Below are positions 54,616-63,738 of a stretch of 64,000 nt of DNA, piece after piece. Both the position numbers and the translations under genes were made by a program. Numbering within the stretch: the stretch's first letter is position 1; each line of letters starts with the position of its first letter. The stretch comes from Halomonas sp. GFAJ-1 (lineage in GTDB: Bacteria; Pseudomonadota; Gammaproteobacteria; Pseudomonadales; Halomonadaceae): positions 1,178,001 to 1,242,000 of the forward strand of contig CP016490.1 in the NCBI GenBank assembly GCA_002966495.1, written 5' to 3'. The notes beneath the pieces were generated by a model that saw only the letters and a list, made by a program, of their open reading frames with translations, had not been told where the DNA came from and searched no databases.

Positions 54616-55605
54616 ATGCTCGATTTTAAAGAACTCGAAGCGTTTGTGTGGGCAGTCCGGTTCGGCTCCTTTCGTAAGGCGGCAGTGCGCTTACATATTA
54701 CTCAGCCCTCTGTATCTGAGCGTATATCACGCTTGGAAACGACGGTGGGAGAGCTGCTGCTTGAGCGCTCGGCCCGGCCAATTCAGCCTACTATGCGCGG
54801 TCGGGAGTTCTTCTTGCACGCAGAGCGCATGTTGGAACAGCGCGATGAAGCGCTGAAGCTATTTGATAGTGAAGAAGCGTTTTCAGCACCGCTAAGGCTC
54901 GGCACAATTGAAACTATTGTTCACAGCTGGTTTCCGGTATTTATGCAGCGCCTTACCGAGCGCTACCCCAAGCTGATGATTGAACTCACCGTTGACTACT
55001 CGCCTGCGCTGAATGATCGGCTGATGAGTAACGAGCTGGATATTTTATTAGCGATGAATGGCTACTTATCGCCAGAGCATATTGAGTACGACACGCTAAG
55101 CCCTTATGAGATGGGTATGTTTGTAGCTCCTCGTCACGCCGAGATGCTCAGTGAACGTCCTCATGCGTGGTGCCGCACGCTACCCTTTATCTCCTTTGGT
55201 AAATTAGCCAGGCCTTATGAAGAGCTTGTCCGCTATTTGGCCGACCAAGGCCTGAAGCAGCCGCGTATTCATAGCGTTAGTACGTTAATGACGATAGTAC
55301 GGTTAACCATCGAAGGGTTGGGTATAGGTGCACTACCCGTGGCCACGGTGCTGGATGAGTGGCGACGAGGGGAGTTATACCGCATCGCGCTGCCCAAGCC
55401 TTTGCCGCCAATGAACTATGATGTGATATGGCGCAGCGCCAGCCATCCACGCTTTTGCCGCAGCGTAGGACGCCTAGCCCAGGAGTGTGCCACCCAGTAT
55501 GCAAGCGCTAGGCACGCGGAAATGGCAACGTCGCATTTTACTGGGCTCTGGGTGCCGCCCAACGCCTCCGTTTTTACCCCCGAAGCAACACCTCCATTAA
55601 TATGA
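54616..55605 (+). CDS. LysR-family transcriptional regulator
   Basis: A 329-residue LysR protein: LDFKELEAFVWAVRFGSFRKAAVRLHITQPSVSERISRLE (in parts: FGSFRKAAVRLHITQPSVSERI), then an effector domain (LRLGTIETIVHSWFPVFMQ, LDILLAMNGY, LGIGALPVATV). The C-terminal 30 residues extend beyond the usual end. It lies at the head of the TRAP transporter genes, 17 bp before dctP's preferred start, so it is probably the substrate-responsive regulator of the transporter and possibly of the divergent pxpABC operon. Confidence 0.88.
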   Translation: MLDFKELEAFVWAVRFGSFRKAAVRLHITQPSVSERISRLETTVGELLLERSARPIQPTMRGREFFLHAERMLEQRDEALKLFDSEEAFSAPLRLGTIETIVHSWFPVFMQRLTERYPKLMIELTVDYSPALNDRLMSNELDILLAMNGYLSPEHIEYDTLSPYEMGMFVAPRHAEMLSERPHAWCRTLPFISFGKLARPYEELVRYLADQGLKQPRIHSVSTLMTIVRLTIEGLGIGALPVATVLDEWRRGELYRIALPKPLPPMNYDVIWRSASHPRFCRSVGRLAQECATQYASARHAEMATSHFTGLWVPPNASVFTPEATPPLI

Positions 55606-55622
55606 ATAAGAGGACTTATCCC

Positions 55623-56606
55623 ATGCGTACACGCATTTTTACTCCGCTACTTCTCGCCACTGCCTGTAGTCTCGCTGCCACGGCACATGCCGCCCAGTGG
55701 ACAATGGCGACTCCCTACGGCGATGCCAGCTTCCATACCCAAAACACCAAGCAGTTTGCAGAGGATGTGGCGGAAGCGACCAATGGTGAGCTGACCATTA
55801 CGGTTCACAGCGGTGGTTCGCTAGTCTCCCATGGTGAAATTAAGCCATCGGTACGCCGGGGCACGATTGATGCGGGAGAGGTGTTCCTTTCGGTGCTCTC
55901 TAACGATGATCCGATTTTTGAAGTTGACACGTTGCCGGGCGTGGCGGGTAGTTACGAAGAGGCCTACGCCTTATGGGAAGCCACTAAGCCAATGATTACC
56001 GAGCTATTCGCTTATGAAGGATTGGTTCCTTTATACGCCGTTGCTTGGCCTGCCCAGGGCATTTACACCGCTAAGCCGCTAACAGACCCCGCGCAGTTTG
56101 AAGGCTTACGCGTTCGAGCGCCGAACATCAATACCCAGCGCTTCGTGAATAACCTGGGCGGCAGCCCAACTGAAACCGAAGAGTCTGACATCCCCACGGC
56201 ATTTAGCACTGGCCGCGTAGACGCCATGATTACGTCAAGCGCGACCGGCAACGCCATGGCTGCCTGGGATTATGTATCCGACTACACCGACGCCAACCTG
56301 TGGCTGCCCAAAAATATTGTGTTCATGAGTCAGCGTAGCTTTGACCGTTTAGATGAAGCTGCACAAGACGCTTTGCTGGAAGCAGCCGCACGGGCAGAAG
56401 AGCGTGGCTGGCAGATGAGCCGGGACAACAATGACACCAGTATAGCGGCGCTCATTGACAATGGCGTCACGGTTTCTGAACCGAATGAAACCGTTGCCGA
56501 TGCGTTACGAGCCGCTGGCGAAGAGCTGTTCGCCGACTGGGAAGCGCGTGCTGATGACGAGGCCAAGCAAGCGTTAGAAGCCTACCGCGAGCAGCTTTCG
56601 AACTAA
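55623..56606 (+). CDS. dctP: TRAP transporter substrate-binding protein (DctP type)
   Basis: Periplasmic receptor of a TRAP carboxylate transporter, 327 residues. The signal peptide is about 27 residues ending AHAA. Family marks include GTIDAGEVFLSVLS, FEGLRVRAPNINTQRFVNNLGG (in parts: GLRVRAPNINTQRF), with the Arg that binds the substrate carboxylate, and FSTGRVDAMITSSATG. ATG 55623 has an AGAGGAC site; an in-frame ATG at 55602 overlaps the LysR stop. Substrate unknown; 5-oxoproline is suggested by the divergent pxpABC genes. Confidence 0.9.
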   Translation: MRTRIFTPLLLATACSLAATAHAAQWTMATPYGDASFHTQNTKQFAEDVAEATNGELTITVHSGGSLVSHGEIKPSVRRGTIDAGEVFLSVLSNDDPIFEVDTLPGVAGSYEEAYALWEATKPMITELFAYEGLVPLYAVAWPAQGIYTAKPLTDPAQFEGLRVRAPNINTQRFVNNLGGSPTETEESDIPTAFSTGRVDAMITSSATGNAMAAWDYVSDYTDANLWLPKNIVFMSQRSFDRLDEAAQDALLEAAARAEERGWQMSRDNNDTSIAALIDNGVTVSEPNETVADALRAAGEELFADWEARADDEAKQALEAYREQLSN

Positions 56607-56676
56607 GCCGTTAGTGACGTTAAAGAGGCGGCGTTTTGCCGTCTCTTCCATCTACGCGCTCTAAGAGGCTACGAAC

Positions 56677-57240
56677 ATGACGTTTAAATTCGACAAACTC
56701 TACCGCCTTGGTGCTTGGGGTGCTGCGGCATGTATGGTCGCTATCTGTGCGCTAATTGCACTTCAAGTCACCTTTCGCCTGATTGACGCGCTGCTGATTT
56801 TGGTAGGGCTAGGCCGCTTGGGCCTTAGCATCACGGGTGTGTCAGAAATGGCTGCCTACTTACTGGTCGGTGCTACCTTTCTTGGGCTTGCCTACACTTT
56901 CGTACATCACGCGCACATTCGCGTGACGCTGTTGATTTCGCGGTTGCCATCGGCCATTCGTGTGTGGTTTGAAGTATTTGGCTTGATTGTGGCCCTAACC
57001 ATCGGCCTGCTGCTCGGTTACGGCTTGATTGAGCTGGCGCGAGAGAGCATTCAGTACAACGATGTCTCATCGGGCTTTTTATCGATTCCACTATGGATTC
57101 CCCAAACTGTTCTGGCGACCAGCGTAGGGCTACTGTGCTTGGCGCTTGCTGAAGCCCTGTTTATGGCGCTGCGTATCGCCGCTCGTGACCCCTCTAGCTT
57201 TCGTGAGGCTACAGCAATTGATGACAGCGAGACGCACTAA
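56677..57240 (+). CDS. dctQ: TRAP transporter small permease (DctQ type)
   Basis: A 187-residue membrane protein with four membrane segments: around residues 12-32, 55-75 (VSEMAAYLLVGATFLGLAYTF), 95-120 and 135-160, the DctQ pattern, including the conserved HHAHIRVTLL after the second helix. It joins DctM to form the membrane complex of the Na+-driven uptake system. Lies between dctP and dctM on the same strand. Confidence 0.9.
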   Translation: MTFKFDKLYRLGAWGAAACMVAICALIALQVTFRLIDALLILVGLGRLGLSITGVSEMAAYLLVGATFLGLAYTFVHHAHIRVTLLISRLPSAIRVWFEVFGLIVALTIGLLLGYGLIELARESIQYNDVSSGFLSIPLWIPQTVLATSVGLLCLALAEALFMALRIAARDPSSFREATAIDDSETH

Positions 57241-57270
57241 GCCTGAGGCTTCTACCCTGGAGAATCTGCC

Positions 57271-58575
57271 GTGTTACTACTAAGTTTAGCGACTGTTTTT
57301 ACCCTGGTACTGCTTCTGGGCAGTGGGGTGTGGATCGCCATCGCACTGATGGGGACTGCCTGGATTGCGCTGGAGTTTTTTAGCCCCTTTTCACCGGGTC
57401 CAATTTTAGCCTCCGATTTTTGGGGCGCAAGCTACGGCTGGGATCTAACCGCGCTGCCGATGTTCATCTGGATGGGTGAGATACTGTTTCGTTCTGGGCT
57501 TGCTGACAATATGTTCCGGGGGCTCTCCCCTTGGCTGAACCGGTTGCCGGGGCGCTTGCTACATACCAATATTATCGGCAGCGGTATGTTTGCAGCCGTG
57601 TGTGGTTCGTCAGCGGCAACCTGCGCTACGGTGGGCAAAATGACCTTGCCAGAGCTTGAGCGCAGAGGTTACGACAGCAATATGGCGATTGGTACGTTAG
57701 CCAGTGCCTCTACCCTGGGGCTGTTGATTCCCCCCTCTATCGTGTTGATTGTTTACGGCGTGGTCACTGAGCAGTCTATTTCGCGCTTGTTCATGGCAGG
57801 TATCGGGCCGGGTCTGATGATCCTTGCCATGTTTATGACGTACCTGGTTCTCTGGGCATTATTGAAGGGTAACCGAAACGGCTTAACCGGCGCTGATGAA
57901 TCAAGCATGAGCTTTGCTGAAAAGCTGCGCAATACTTGGGCGTTGTTACCTATTTTGCTGCTAATTGGCGGGATCATCGTATCGATTTATGGGGGGCTTG
58001 CGTCACCTACGGAAGCGGCGGCGGTGGGCGTTGTGCTATCCATGGTGATTGCCCGGTTTAACGGTCACTTTAACCGCGAGATCTTTACCAGCTCGCTATT
58101 TGCCGCCGTGCGCACCGCCTGCATGATTGGATTTATTATTGCCGGGGCCTCGTTTCTCACCTCCGCCATGGGCTTTACCCAGGTGCCCATGCAGCTGGCG
58201 CGCACCATCGGTGAGATGGGGCTTTCGCCGACCATGCTGCTGATAGCGTTAACGCTGTTACTGCTAATCATGGGCTGCTTTCTTGACGGTATTTCTCTGA
58301 TCTTGCTGGTTACCGCGATTATTATGCCAGTGGTGAGTGCGGCTGGGTTTGATCTGATCTGGTTCGGTATTTACCTGGTGATCGTCGTGGAAATGTCGCA
58401 GATAACGCCCCCCGTAGGGTTTAATCTGTTTGTTATCCAGGGGTTAACGGGTAAAGATATTTTTACGATTACCAAAGCGACGCTGCCTTTCTTCCTGCTC
58501 ATGGCGCTGGCGATTGCGCTAATGCACGTCTTTCCGGAGATTGCGCTCTATCTACCCCAGGCAATGAACCGTTAG
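57271..58575 (+). CDS. dctM: TRAP transporter large permease (DctM type)
   Basis: A 434-residue transporter subunit with about 12 membrane segments. Marks are PMFIWMGEILFRSG, GSGMFAAVCGSSAATCATVGKMTLPELERRGYD (in parts: FAAVCGSSAATCATVGKM), GLLIPPSIVLIVYG, SPTEAAAVGV and ITPPVGFNLFVIQGLT. It starts at GTG 57271 with a CTGGAGAA site. It carries the Na+-coupled transport; its substrate follows that of dctP. Confidence 0.93.
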   Translation: MLLLSLATVFTLVLLLGSGVWIAIALMGTAWIALEFFSPFSPGPILASDFWGASYGWDLTALPMFIWMGEILFRSGLADNMFRGLSPWLNRLPGRLLHTNIIGSGMFAAVCGSSAATCATVGKMTLPELERRGYDSNMAIGTLASASTLGLLIPPSIVLIVYGVVTEQSISRLFMAGIGPGLMILAMFMTYLVLWALLKGNRNGLTGADESSMSFAEKLRNTWALLPILLLIGGIIVSIYGGLASPTEAAAVGVVLSMVIARFNGHFNREIFTSSLFAAVRTACMIGFIIAGASFLTSAMGFTQVPMQLARTIGEMGLSPTMLLIALTLLLLIMGCFLDGISLILLVTAIIMPVVSAAGFDLIWFGIYLVIVVEMSQITPPVGFNLFVIQGLTGKDIFTITKATLPFFLLMALAIALMHVFPEIALYLPQAMNR

Positions 58576-58588
58576 CCGTTAGGGATGC

Positions 58589-60124
58589 TCACTCCCCACC
58601 ATAGGTAGCAATGCCGCCCCGGCCAGAGCGTTTGATGAAGTACATGCTCTGGTCGGCGGCATCTATTAGTTCGCGTTCATTACCAAAGTCGCCATCACAT
58701 AAGCAGGCCACGCCGATGGAGGCCGACACATAAATCGGTTGTTGGTCAACGTTGGTCATTGGATGCTCTTGGAGGTGCTGGGTAATGCGTTGTGAAAAAA
58801 GCTTGGCCGAGTGGGCCGTCTCGTCGGGCAGGATAATTAAAAACTCCTCACCGCCGTATCGCCCGGCTAAATCACCCGTGCGAATCAGTGATGCCAGTGT
58901 GTGGCCGAAGTGCTCAAGTACTTGGTCGCCGATGCGGTGGCCATATCGGTCGTTGAGCGTTTTAAAGTGATCAAGGTCGATAAATACCACTGACATGGTT
59001 CGATTATTTTCTTGGCAAAATACAAAGCGCTCCCGTAATTGCTCCTCTAGCCAAGCGCGATTGGCTAGCTGGGTTAATGGGTCGAGACGGCTCTGTTTTT
59101 CAAGCGTTGCGTAGTGATGGTGCAAGCTTTCTAAGCGCTGGGTCTGTTCATCAAGCCGGGCGCTAAGGGTAAGCGTGTGCTGAAAAAGCAGTTGCTGAGC
59201 TTCAATGAGCAGTGCATGACTATCCATGTCAATGGGCTGAGCAAGCTGTAGCGTCTCAGCGGCTATCGCTAAGTCTTCCTGCAAGCGGTGCAACAAGTTG
59301 TCGAGCGTCAGCAGGGGGGCGCTTTCCATCACTGAGAGCTTGCGTAGCAGGGTGGCAAATGCACTGACCGGCTCTTCTGACAGCCAGGCATCGGCAATTG
59401 GCCCAGACAAACGTACACATAGCGTTTCCAACTGATCCGTTAAAAAGCCATCGTGGCTTTGGTAAATCGCATCCACGAGGGAGGTGGGCATGCCCCATTT
59501 AGCCGCTAGCCAAGCGCCTACCAAAGTGTGGTCGCAACCAAACTGTTGCCGTTCAGCGCGAGCTATTTGCTGGTGGGGCAACTCACTATTAGCGTAGAGC
59601 TTTTCCACTTTCTGAGGATAAGCTGCCTGCAGCGCTAAGATGCCAATATCCTGCAACAAGGCTGCAGTAAATGCACTGCCCCTATGTTCAGGGCAAAGCT
59701 GGTGGGCTAAGCGACTTGCCACAATGGCTGAAGTGATGGTGCGCTGCCAAATGCGAACTTGGGTTTTGTTCCCTTGGACGTGGCGCAGCAGGCTAAAGCT
59801 CAAAACAGTGGCTAGGGTGGCATCAAGCCCCAGGCGTTGGGTGGCTTCAAAGCTGGTATCGACAGGTTGTTGGCTGGAGCGAATAAACTGCGCGCTATTC
59901 GCCACCGCTATGAGTCGTGCGGTTAACGCCGGATCGTACTCAATTGCCTGCGCATAATCATGCAGAGTGGCATCCTGTGTGCGGGCAATCTCTAATATTT
60001 TTAACGCCACTGCTGGTAACGTTGGCAGGCTTGAGCACTTTAAAAGTGCCTGACTGACTAAACAGGGAAGCTCGTCAGTAAGCGCTGTGTAGCGTGTTTT
60101 ATCCACTGCTGAAAGGCTTGTCAT
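58589..60124 (-). CDS. HDOD-GGDEF signalling protein
   Basis: A 511-residue soluble protein. Residues 25-230 form an HDOD domain (SSLPTLPAVALKILEIARTQ, EYDPALTARLIAVANSAQF, AALLQDIGILALQAAYP). A helical linker leads to a GGDEF domain from about 345: DPLTQLANRAWLEEQL, FIDLDHFKTLNDRYGHRIGD and an intact RYGGEEF site, so cyclase activity is likely. ATG 60124 has a GGGAG site; the frame continues upstream 36 residues without HDOD-like sequence. It is convergent with dctM and divergent from the GAF-PAS-GGDEF-EAL gene. Confidence 0.9.
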   Translation of the reverse strand: MTSLSAVDKTRYTALTDELPCLVSQALLKCSSLPTLPAVALKILEIARTQDATLHDYAQAIEYDPALTARLIAVANSAQFIRSSQQPVDTSFEATQRLGLDATLATVLSFSLLRHVQGNKTQVRIWQRTITSAIVASRLAHQLCPEHRGSAFTAALLQDIGILALQAAYPQKVEKLYANSELPHQQIARAERQQFGCDHTLVGAWLAAKWGMPTSLVDAIYQSHDGFLTDQLETLCVRLSGPIADAWLSEEPVSAFATLLRKLSVMESAPLLTLDNLLHRLQEDLAIAAETLQLAQPIDMDSHALLIEAQQLLFQHTLTLSARLDEQTQRLESLHHHYATLEKQSRLDPLTQLANRAWLEEQLRERFVFCQENNRTMSVVFIDLDHFKTLNDRYGHRIGDQVLEHFGHTLASLIRTGDLAGRYGGEEFLIILPDETAHSAKLFSQRITQHLQEHPMTNVDQQPIYVSASIGVACLCDGDFGNERELIDAADQSMYFIKRSGRGGIATYGGE

Positions 60125-60328
60125 GTTTTCTCCCGTTGCACTCATCAGCGTGGCGGCGAGCACCAAGGTATGTTCTTTGCCTTTAATCATATACCCATGA
60201 TGAGTCATCGTCCTCATTTGTGAGCATTGCAAAGTCGTAAAGTTGCTGTTTATCCTTAGTAATTCGTTGTGCTCTATCGATACAGCGTATATTGCTTAGC
60301 GGCTTCAAAATAATAAGGCGAGTGCGAT

Positions 60329-63028
60329 ATGCACAAACGTAATGATGCGGCGGACACCTTCCGCCAGCTAGCGGAAGGGTTATCGCTAAGCGGTACGCCT
60401 GAATTTTTTAAGGCGCTGGTGGGGCTGCTGGCCCATCTGTTGCGCGTCGATCACGTCCTGATTGCGGCTGTCACTGAAGAGCGTATAGCAGACACCTTGG
60501 CTGTTTGGTCGGCGGGGGAGCTGCAAGCCAACTTTACCTACCCGCTGCTGGGTACGCCCTGCGAAACGGTGGTGGGGCGCGAGACCTGCCTATATCCTTG
60601 CGACGTCCAGTCGCGCTTTCCTAAAGATGAACTGCTGGGTCAGCTAGGGGCCGAGAGCTATTTGGGAGTGCCGCTATTTGCATCAGACGGCTCTGCCATC
60701 GGCTTGCTCGCCATCTTGCATAATCGACCAATGCAAGTTGAAGCCGTTGAAAACGACATTATTCGTATTGCGGCAGCCCAAGCGGGGACAGAGCTGGGGC
60801 GCCGCCAAGCAGAGGATGCTTTGCGGGGCAGTGAGTTAATGTCTCGGGAGAGCGAAAGGCGCTTAAATACGCTGCTTAATCATCTGCCAGGTATGGCTTA
60901 CCGCTGTTTAAATGATAGTGATTGGACCATTCAGCTGGCAAGCCAGGGAGCCGAGGCGTTGATTGGCTACCGGCCAGATGAACTGGAGGACAGCCGTTTA
61001 GTGAGTTTCGCCTCCCTTGTTCACCCAGAGGATAAGCCGCGCCTTAAGCAAGAAGTAGAAGCGTCAATTCGTCAGCGGCGCCCTTATCAAATTGTGTATC
61101 GCAATCGCCACCGTAACGGCGATTACCGCTGGGTGTGGGAGCAGGGGCAAGCGGTATTTGATGATCTGGGTGAGGTTGCCTGCTTAGAAGGCTTTATTAC
61201 GGATGTTACCGACCAGCAAGAGGCCCAGCGCGTGCAGAGCGCCGTGGTTCAGGTGGCCTCTACGGTCACGTCTCGGGCGGGCGATGGTTACTTTCAGCAG
61301 TTGATTGCCACGCTGGTGGAGCTGTTAGAAGCAGATGCAGGGTTTATCGGGCAGCTCAACCATCCTATTGATGTGGGGGGTAACGATACAGCGGCCATAG
61401 AAGCGCAGCTCAGGCAGGCAACCATGAGTACCGTTAGTCTGACAGCGTCGCATACAGCGCTAGATAATTTGACGTTTATGCTGTCAGGAACGCCAGCCGC
61501 ACGAGTTGTCGCAGAGCAAGAAAGCGTGGTGCATCACGTTGATACCTTCAACTTCCCCGGCGTACCGTTACACGCTAAAGCCTGGATAGGGCGTCGACTT
61601 GATAACGCCCGTGGAGAGGCGATTGGGGTCATGATGGTGTTCTACCGGAAGCCCTTAACGACGAATGCATTTGCGCGGTCGGTGCTGCAGATTCTCTCCA
61701 CAGGTGCCGCCGCTGAATTAGAGCGTCGTCGCGACCACCGACACATGCATCGCCTTGCTTATACCGATGGCATCACGGGGTTGCCCAACCGCATCCGCTT
61801 TATGGAGCTGCTCGCGAGCATGAGCGAAGAGGCGCTGGCGTTAGGGCACTCCCTTTCACTGCTGTTGGTGGATATTCGCCGCTTCAAAGAGATCAACGAC
61901 CTGCATGGGCATTACGTAGGGGACCAGCTGTTAGCCACGGTGGCTGGGCGTATACAGAACTACGAACTCCCCCAGCGAGCGGTTGCACGGCTATCGGGAG
62001 ACGAGTTTGCCTTACTGCTACCGCTGGCCGATGAGGCGCGGGTATTGGAAACCGTCAAGGAGTTAGGCGTTGTCATTAAGCAGCCTATTCAGCTAGATCA
62101 TCGCGTGTTTAATCTCGATGTGAGTATCGGGTTTGCCCGCTACCCGAATAATGTGCCGGACGTGGGAGAATTGTTTAACGCCGCCAGCATCGCCCTGCAT
62201 CATGCCAAAAGGGGCGAATCCACTCACTGCCCCTATACCCACGCCATGCGCCATGCCTTAGAACGCCGGCAATGGATGACTGAGCGGCTCCATCTCGCCA
62301 TCCTAGAGGGGCGGTTAGAACTCTATTTTCAGCCTCAGGTTGACCTCGCCAGCCACACGTTAACAGGTGCCGAGGCACTCTGCCGTTGGCACGATGCTGA
62401 GTGGGGGTGGGTAAGCCCAGGAGAGTTTATTCCGTTGGCAGAAGAGCGAGGGTTAATTTGCATGCTGGGCGACTGGGTGCTGGAAGAGGCCGCCCGCCAG
62501 CTCTCTCATTGGCAAGCTTGCGATACGCCACTACCGGGCAGGTTGTCGATCAATATGTCGGCTCAGCAGTTTGCTGACCCCCAATTGACGACGCATGTGG
62601 GCGAGCTAACCGCCAGCGTAGCGCCAAGTGCCATTGCTCTCGAACTCACTGAAAGCGATTTTATGCGTGACCCCGATCAAGCGGTCATCATTACCCAAGC
62701 CATGCGTCAGGCGGGCTACGCGCTGTTTATTGATGATTTTGGCACCGGCTACTCATCGCTTGCCTATTTACGCCGGTTTGCCGCTGATGCGCTAAAAATC
62801 GACATCTCCTTCGTTCGTGACATGCTTGATAACCATCACGACCGAGCCATCGTACAAACCATCATTGCTATGGCCGATAACCTGGAAATGAAAACCTTGG
62901 CCGAAGGAGTAGAAAGCGCCGCCCAAGCCGAGCTGTTAGCGAAGATGGGCTGCAACCAAGCCCAGGGTTACTGGTTTGGCCACCCGCTTTCTGCCGATGA
63001 GTTTGCCGCGAAGTGGTTAGCTTCTTAA
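60329..63028 (+). CDS. GAF-PAS-GAF-GGDEF-EAL protein
   Basis: An 899-residue soluble protein with five domains in order: GAF (about 15-160), PAS/PAC (175-300; YRNRHRNGDYRWVWEQG), a second GAF (305-465), GGDEF (475-635) and EAL (645-895). The cyclase site reads ARLSGDEF, with Ser for the first Gly, so synthesis may be weak or lost. The EAL site looks intact: GAEALCRWHD, NMSAQQFADP, ELTESDFM, IDDFGTGYSSLAYL, KIDISFV and LAEGVES. It is most likely a phosphodiesterase whose GGDEF binds GTP or is silent. Divergent from the HDOD-GGDEF gene. Confidence 0.9.
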   Translation: MHKRNDAADTFRQLAEGLSLSGTPEFFKALVGLLAHLLRVDHVLIAAVTEERIADTLAVWSAGELQANFTYPLLGTPCETVVGRETCLYPCDVQSRFPKDELLGQLGAESYLGVPLFASDGSAIGLLAILHNRPMQVEAVENDIIRIAAAQAGTELGRRQAEDALRGSELMSRESERRLNTLLNHLPGMAYRCLNDSDWTIQLASQGAEALIGYRPDELEDSRLVSFASLVHPEDKPRLKQEVEASIRQRRPYQIVYRNRHRNGDYRWVWEQGQAVFDDLGEVACLEGFITDVTDQQEAQRVQSAVVQVASTVTSRAGDGYFQQLIATLVELLEADAGFIGQLNHPIDVGGNDTAAIEAQLRQATMSTVSLTASHTALDNLTFMLSGTPAARVVAEQESVVHHVDTFNFPGVPLHAKAWIGRRLDNARGEAIGVMMVFYRKPLTTNAFARSVLQILSTGAAAELERRRDHRHMHRLAYTDGITGLPNRIRFMELLASMSEEALALGHSLSLLLVDIRRFKEINDLHGHYVGDQLLATVAGRIQNYELPQRAVARLSGDEFALLLPLADEARVLETVKELGVVIKQPIQLDHRVFNLDVSIGFARYPNNVPDVGELFNAASIALHHAKRGESTHCPYTHAMRHALERRQWMTERLHLAILEGRLELYFQPQVDLASHTLTGAEALCRWHDAEWGWVSPGEFIPLAEERGLICMLGDWVLEEAARQLSHWQACDTPLPGRLSINMSAQQFADPQLTTHVGELTASVAPSAIALELTESDFMRDPDQAVIITQAMRQAGYALFIDDFGTGYSSLAYLRRFAADALKIDISFVRDMLDNHHDRAIVQTIIAMADNLEMKTLAEGVESAAQAELLAKMGCNQAQGYWFGHPLSADEFAAKWLAS

Positions 63029-63143
63029 GCCGTTTGAACAGCAACAAGGGCAGCAACACTCCTTTCCAGTACTGGCGTCATCGTCCTGTCATCATCCTTG
63101 GCATACCCTACGCGCCGCCGAACTCGCGAAAAAGGAGTGCCTT

Positions 63144-63299
63144 ATGCGCCTTGCTCTGTTTGATCTTGATGACACCCTCCTGGATGGAGACTGCAGCGAC
63201 CGCTGGAATTTATGGATGATAGAGCAAGGTTGGATTAGCGATGCAGAGACCTTTATGGCGGCGCTTAGACTGGCGAGCGGCCGAGTTCGCCTTGACTGA
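63144..63299 (+). pseudogene. Truncated HAD-superfamily phosphatase
   Basis: Fifty-one codons after an excellent AAAGGAG ribosome site. MRLALFDLDDTLLDGDCSDRW is the N-terminus of an HAD-IB phosphatase with the DxDxT nucleophile motif, and WMIEQGWISDAETFM fits the start of the cap; after about residue 39 the resemblance ends and a TGA follows. Full-length relatives have about 200-220 residues, so motifs II and III are missing. In the +1 frame the same DNA reads RLDWRAAEFALTDGAC before a stop, which could be the true C-terminus joined by a large internal deletion. Confidence 0.7.
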
Positions 63300-63381
63300 C
63301 GGCGCATGCTGAATGGCCTGCCAAATTAAGTTTTATGCCCACCAATATGGCGGCTCGGATACTAAGCGGTAAAGCAGCGCT

Positions 63382-63738
63382 TCAGTGCCGCGTCTCGAAC
63401 GCCACGCGAACGCCGTAAGCCATGCGTTGTTGAGCGGTAACGGGCGGGGTTTCGTTGCCAACCATCTCATCAGTGGCATCTGCCCAGGTGAGTACACCGT
63501 GGGTAAAGCCGAGCGGCGCCAGTGCGCGGCTGACCCATTGTGTGCCGCTAAAACGCTTGGTTTCACCCTGCGCATCGACCAGTAAACCAACCGAGTCACT
63601 GTAATGCAGCCGTACGATATACCAGCCCATATCAAGACCATGCAGCTCTACGTCGGGAAGCGGCGCAGAAGATTGTAGGCTTTTTGAAAGCTGAGAGAGT
63701 TCTTCAAGGGTCAGATGTGGGGGCAGCGTTGACGACAT
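63382..63738 (-). CDS. DUF6482-like small protein of unknown function
   Basis: A 118-residue acidic cytoplasmic protein: LTLEELSQLSKSL near the N-terminus, DVELHGLDMGWYIVRLHY, VGLLVDAQGETKRFSGTQWVSRAL, then FTHGVLTWADATDEMVG. The overall layout recalls the DUF6482 family common in Halomonas and Pseudomonas relatives, from memory only. GAGG lies upstream of ATG 63738. No function known. The 262 bp beyond it to the window end show no gene. Confidence 0.6.
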   Translation of the reverse strand: MSSTLPPHLTLEELSQLSKSLQSSAPLPDVELHGLDMGWYIVRLHYSDSVGLLVDAQGETKRFSGTQWVSRALAPLGFTHGVLTWADATDEMVGNETPPVTAQQRMAYGVRVAFETRH

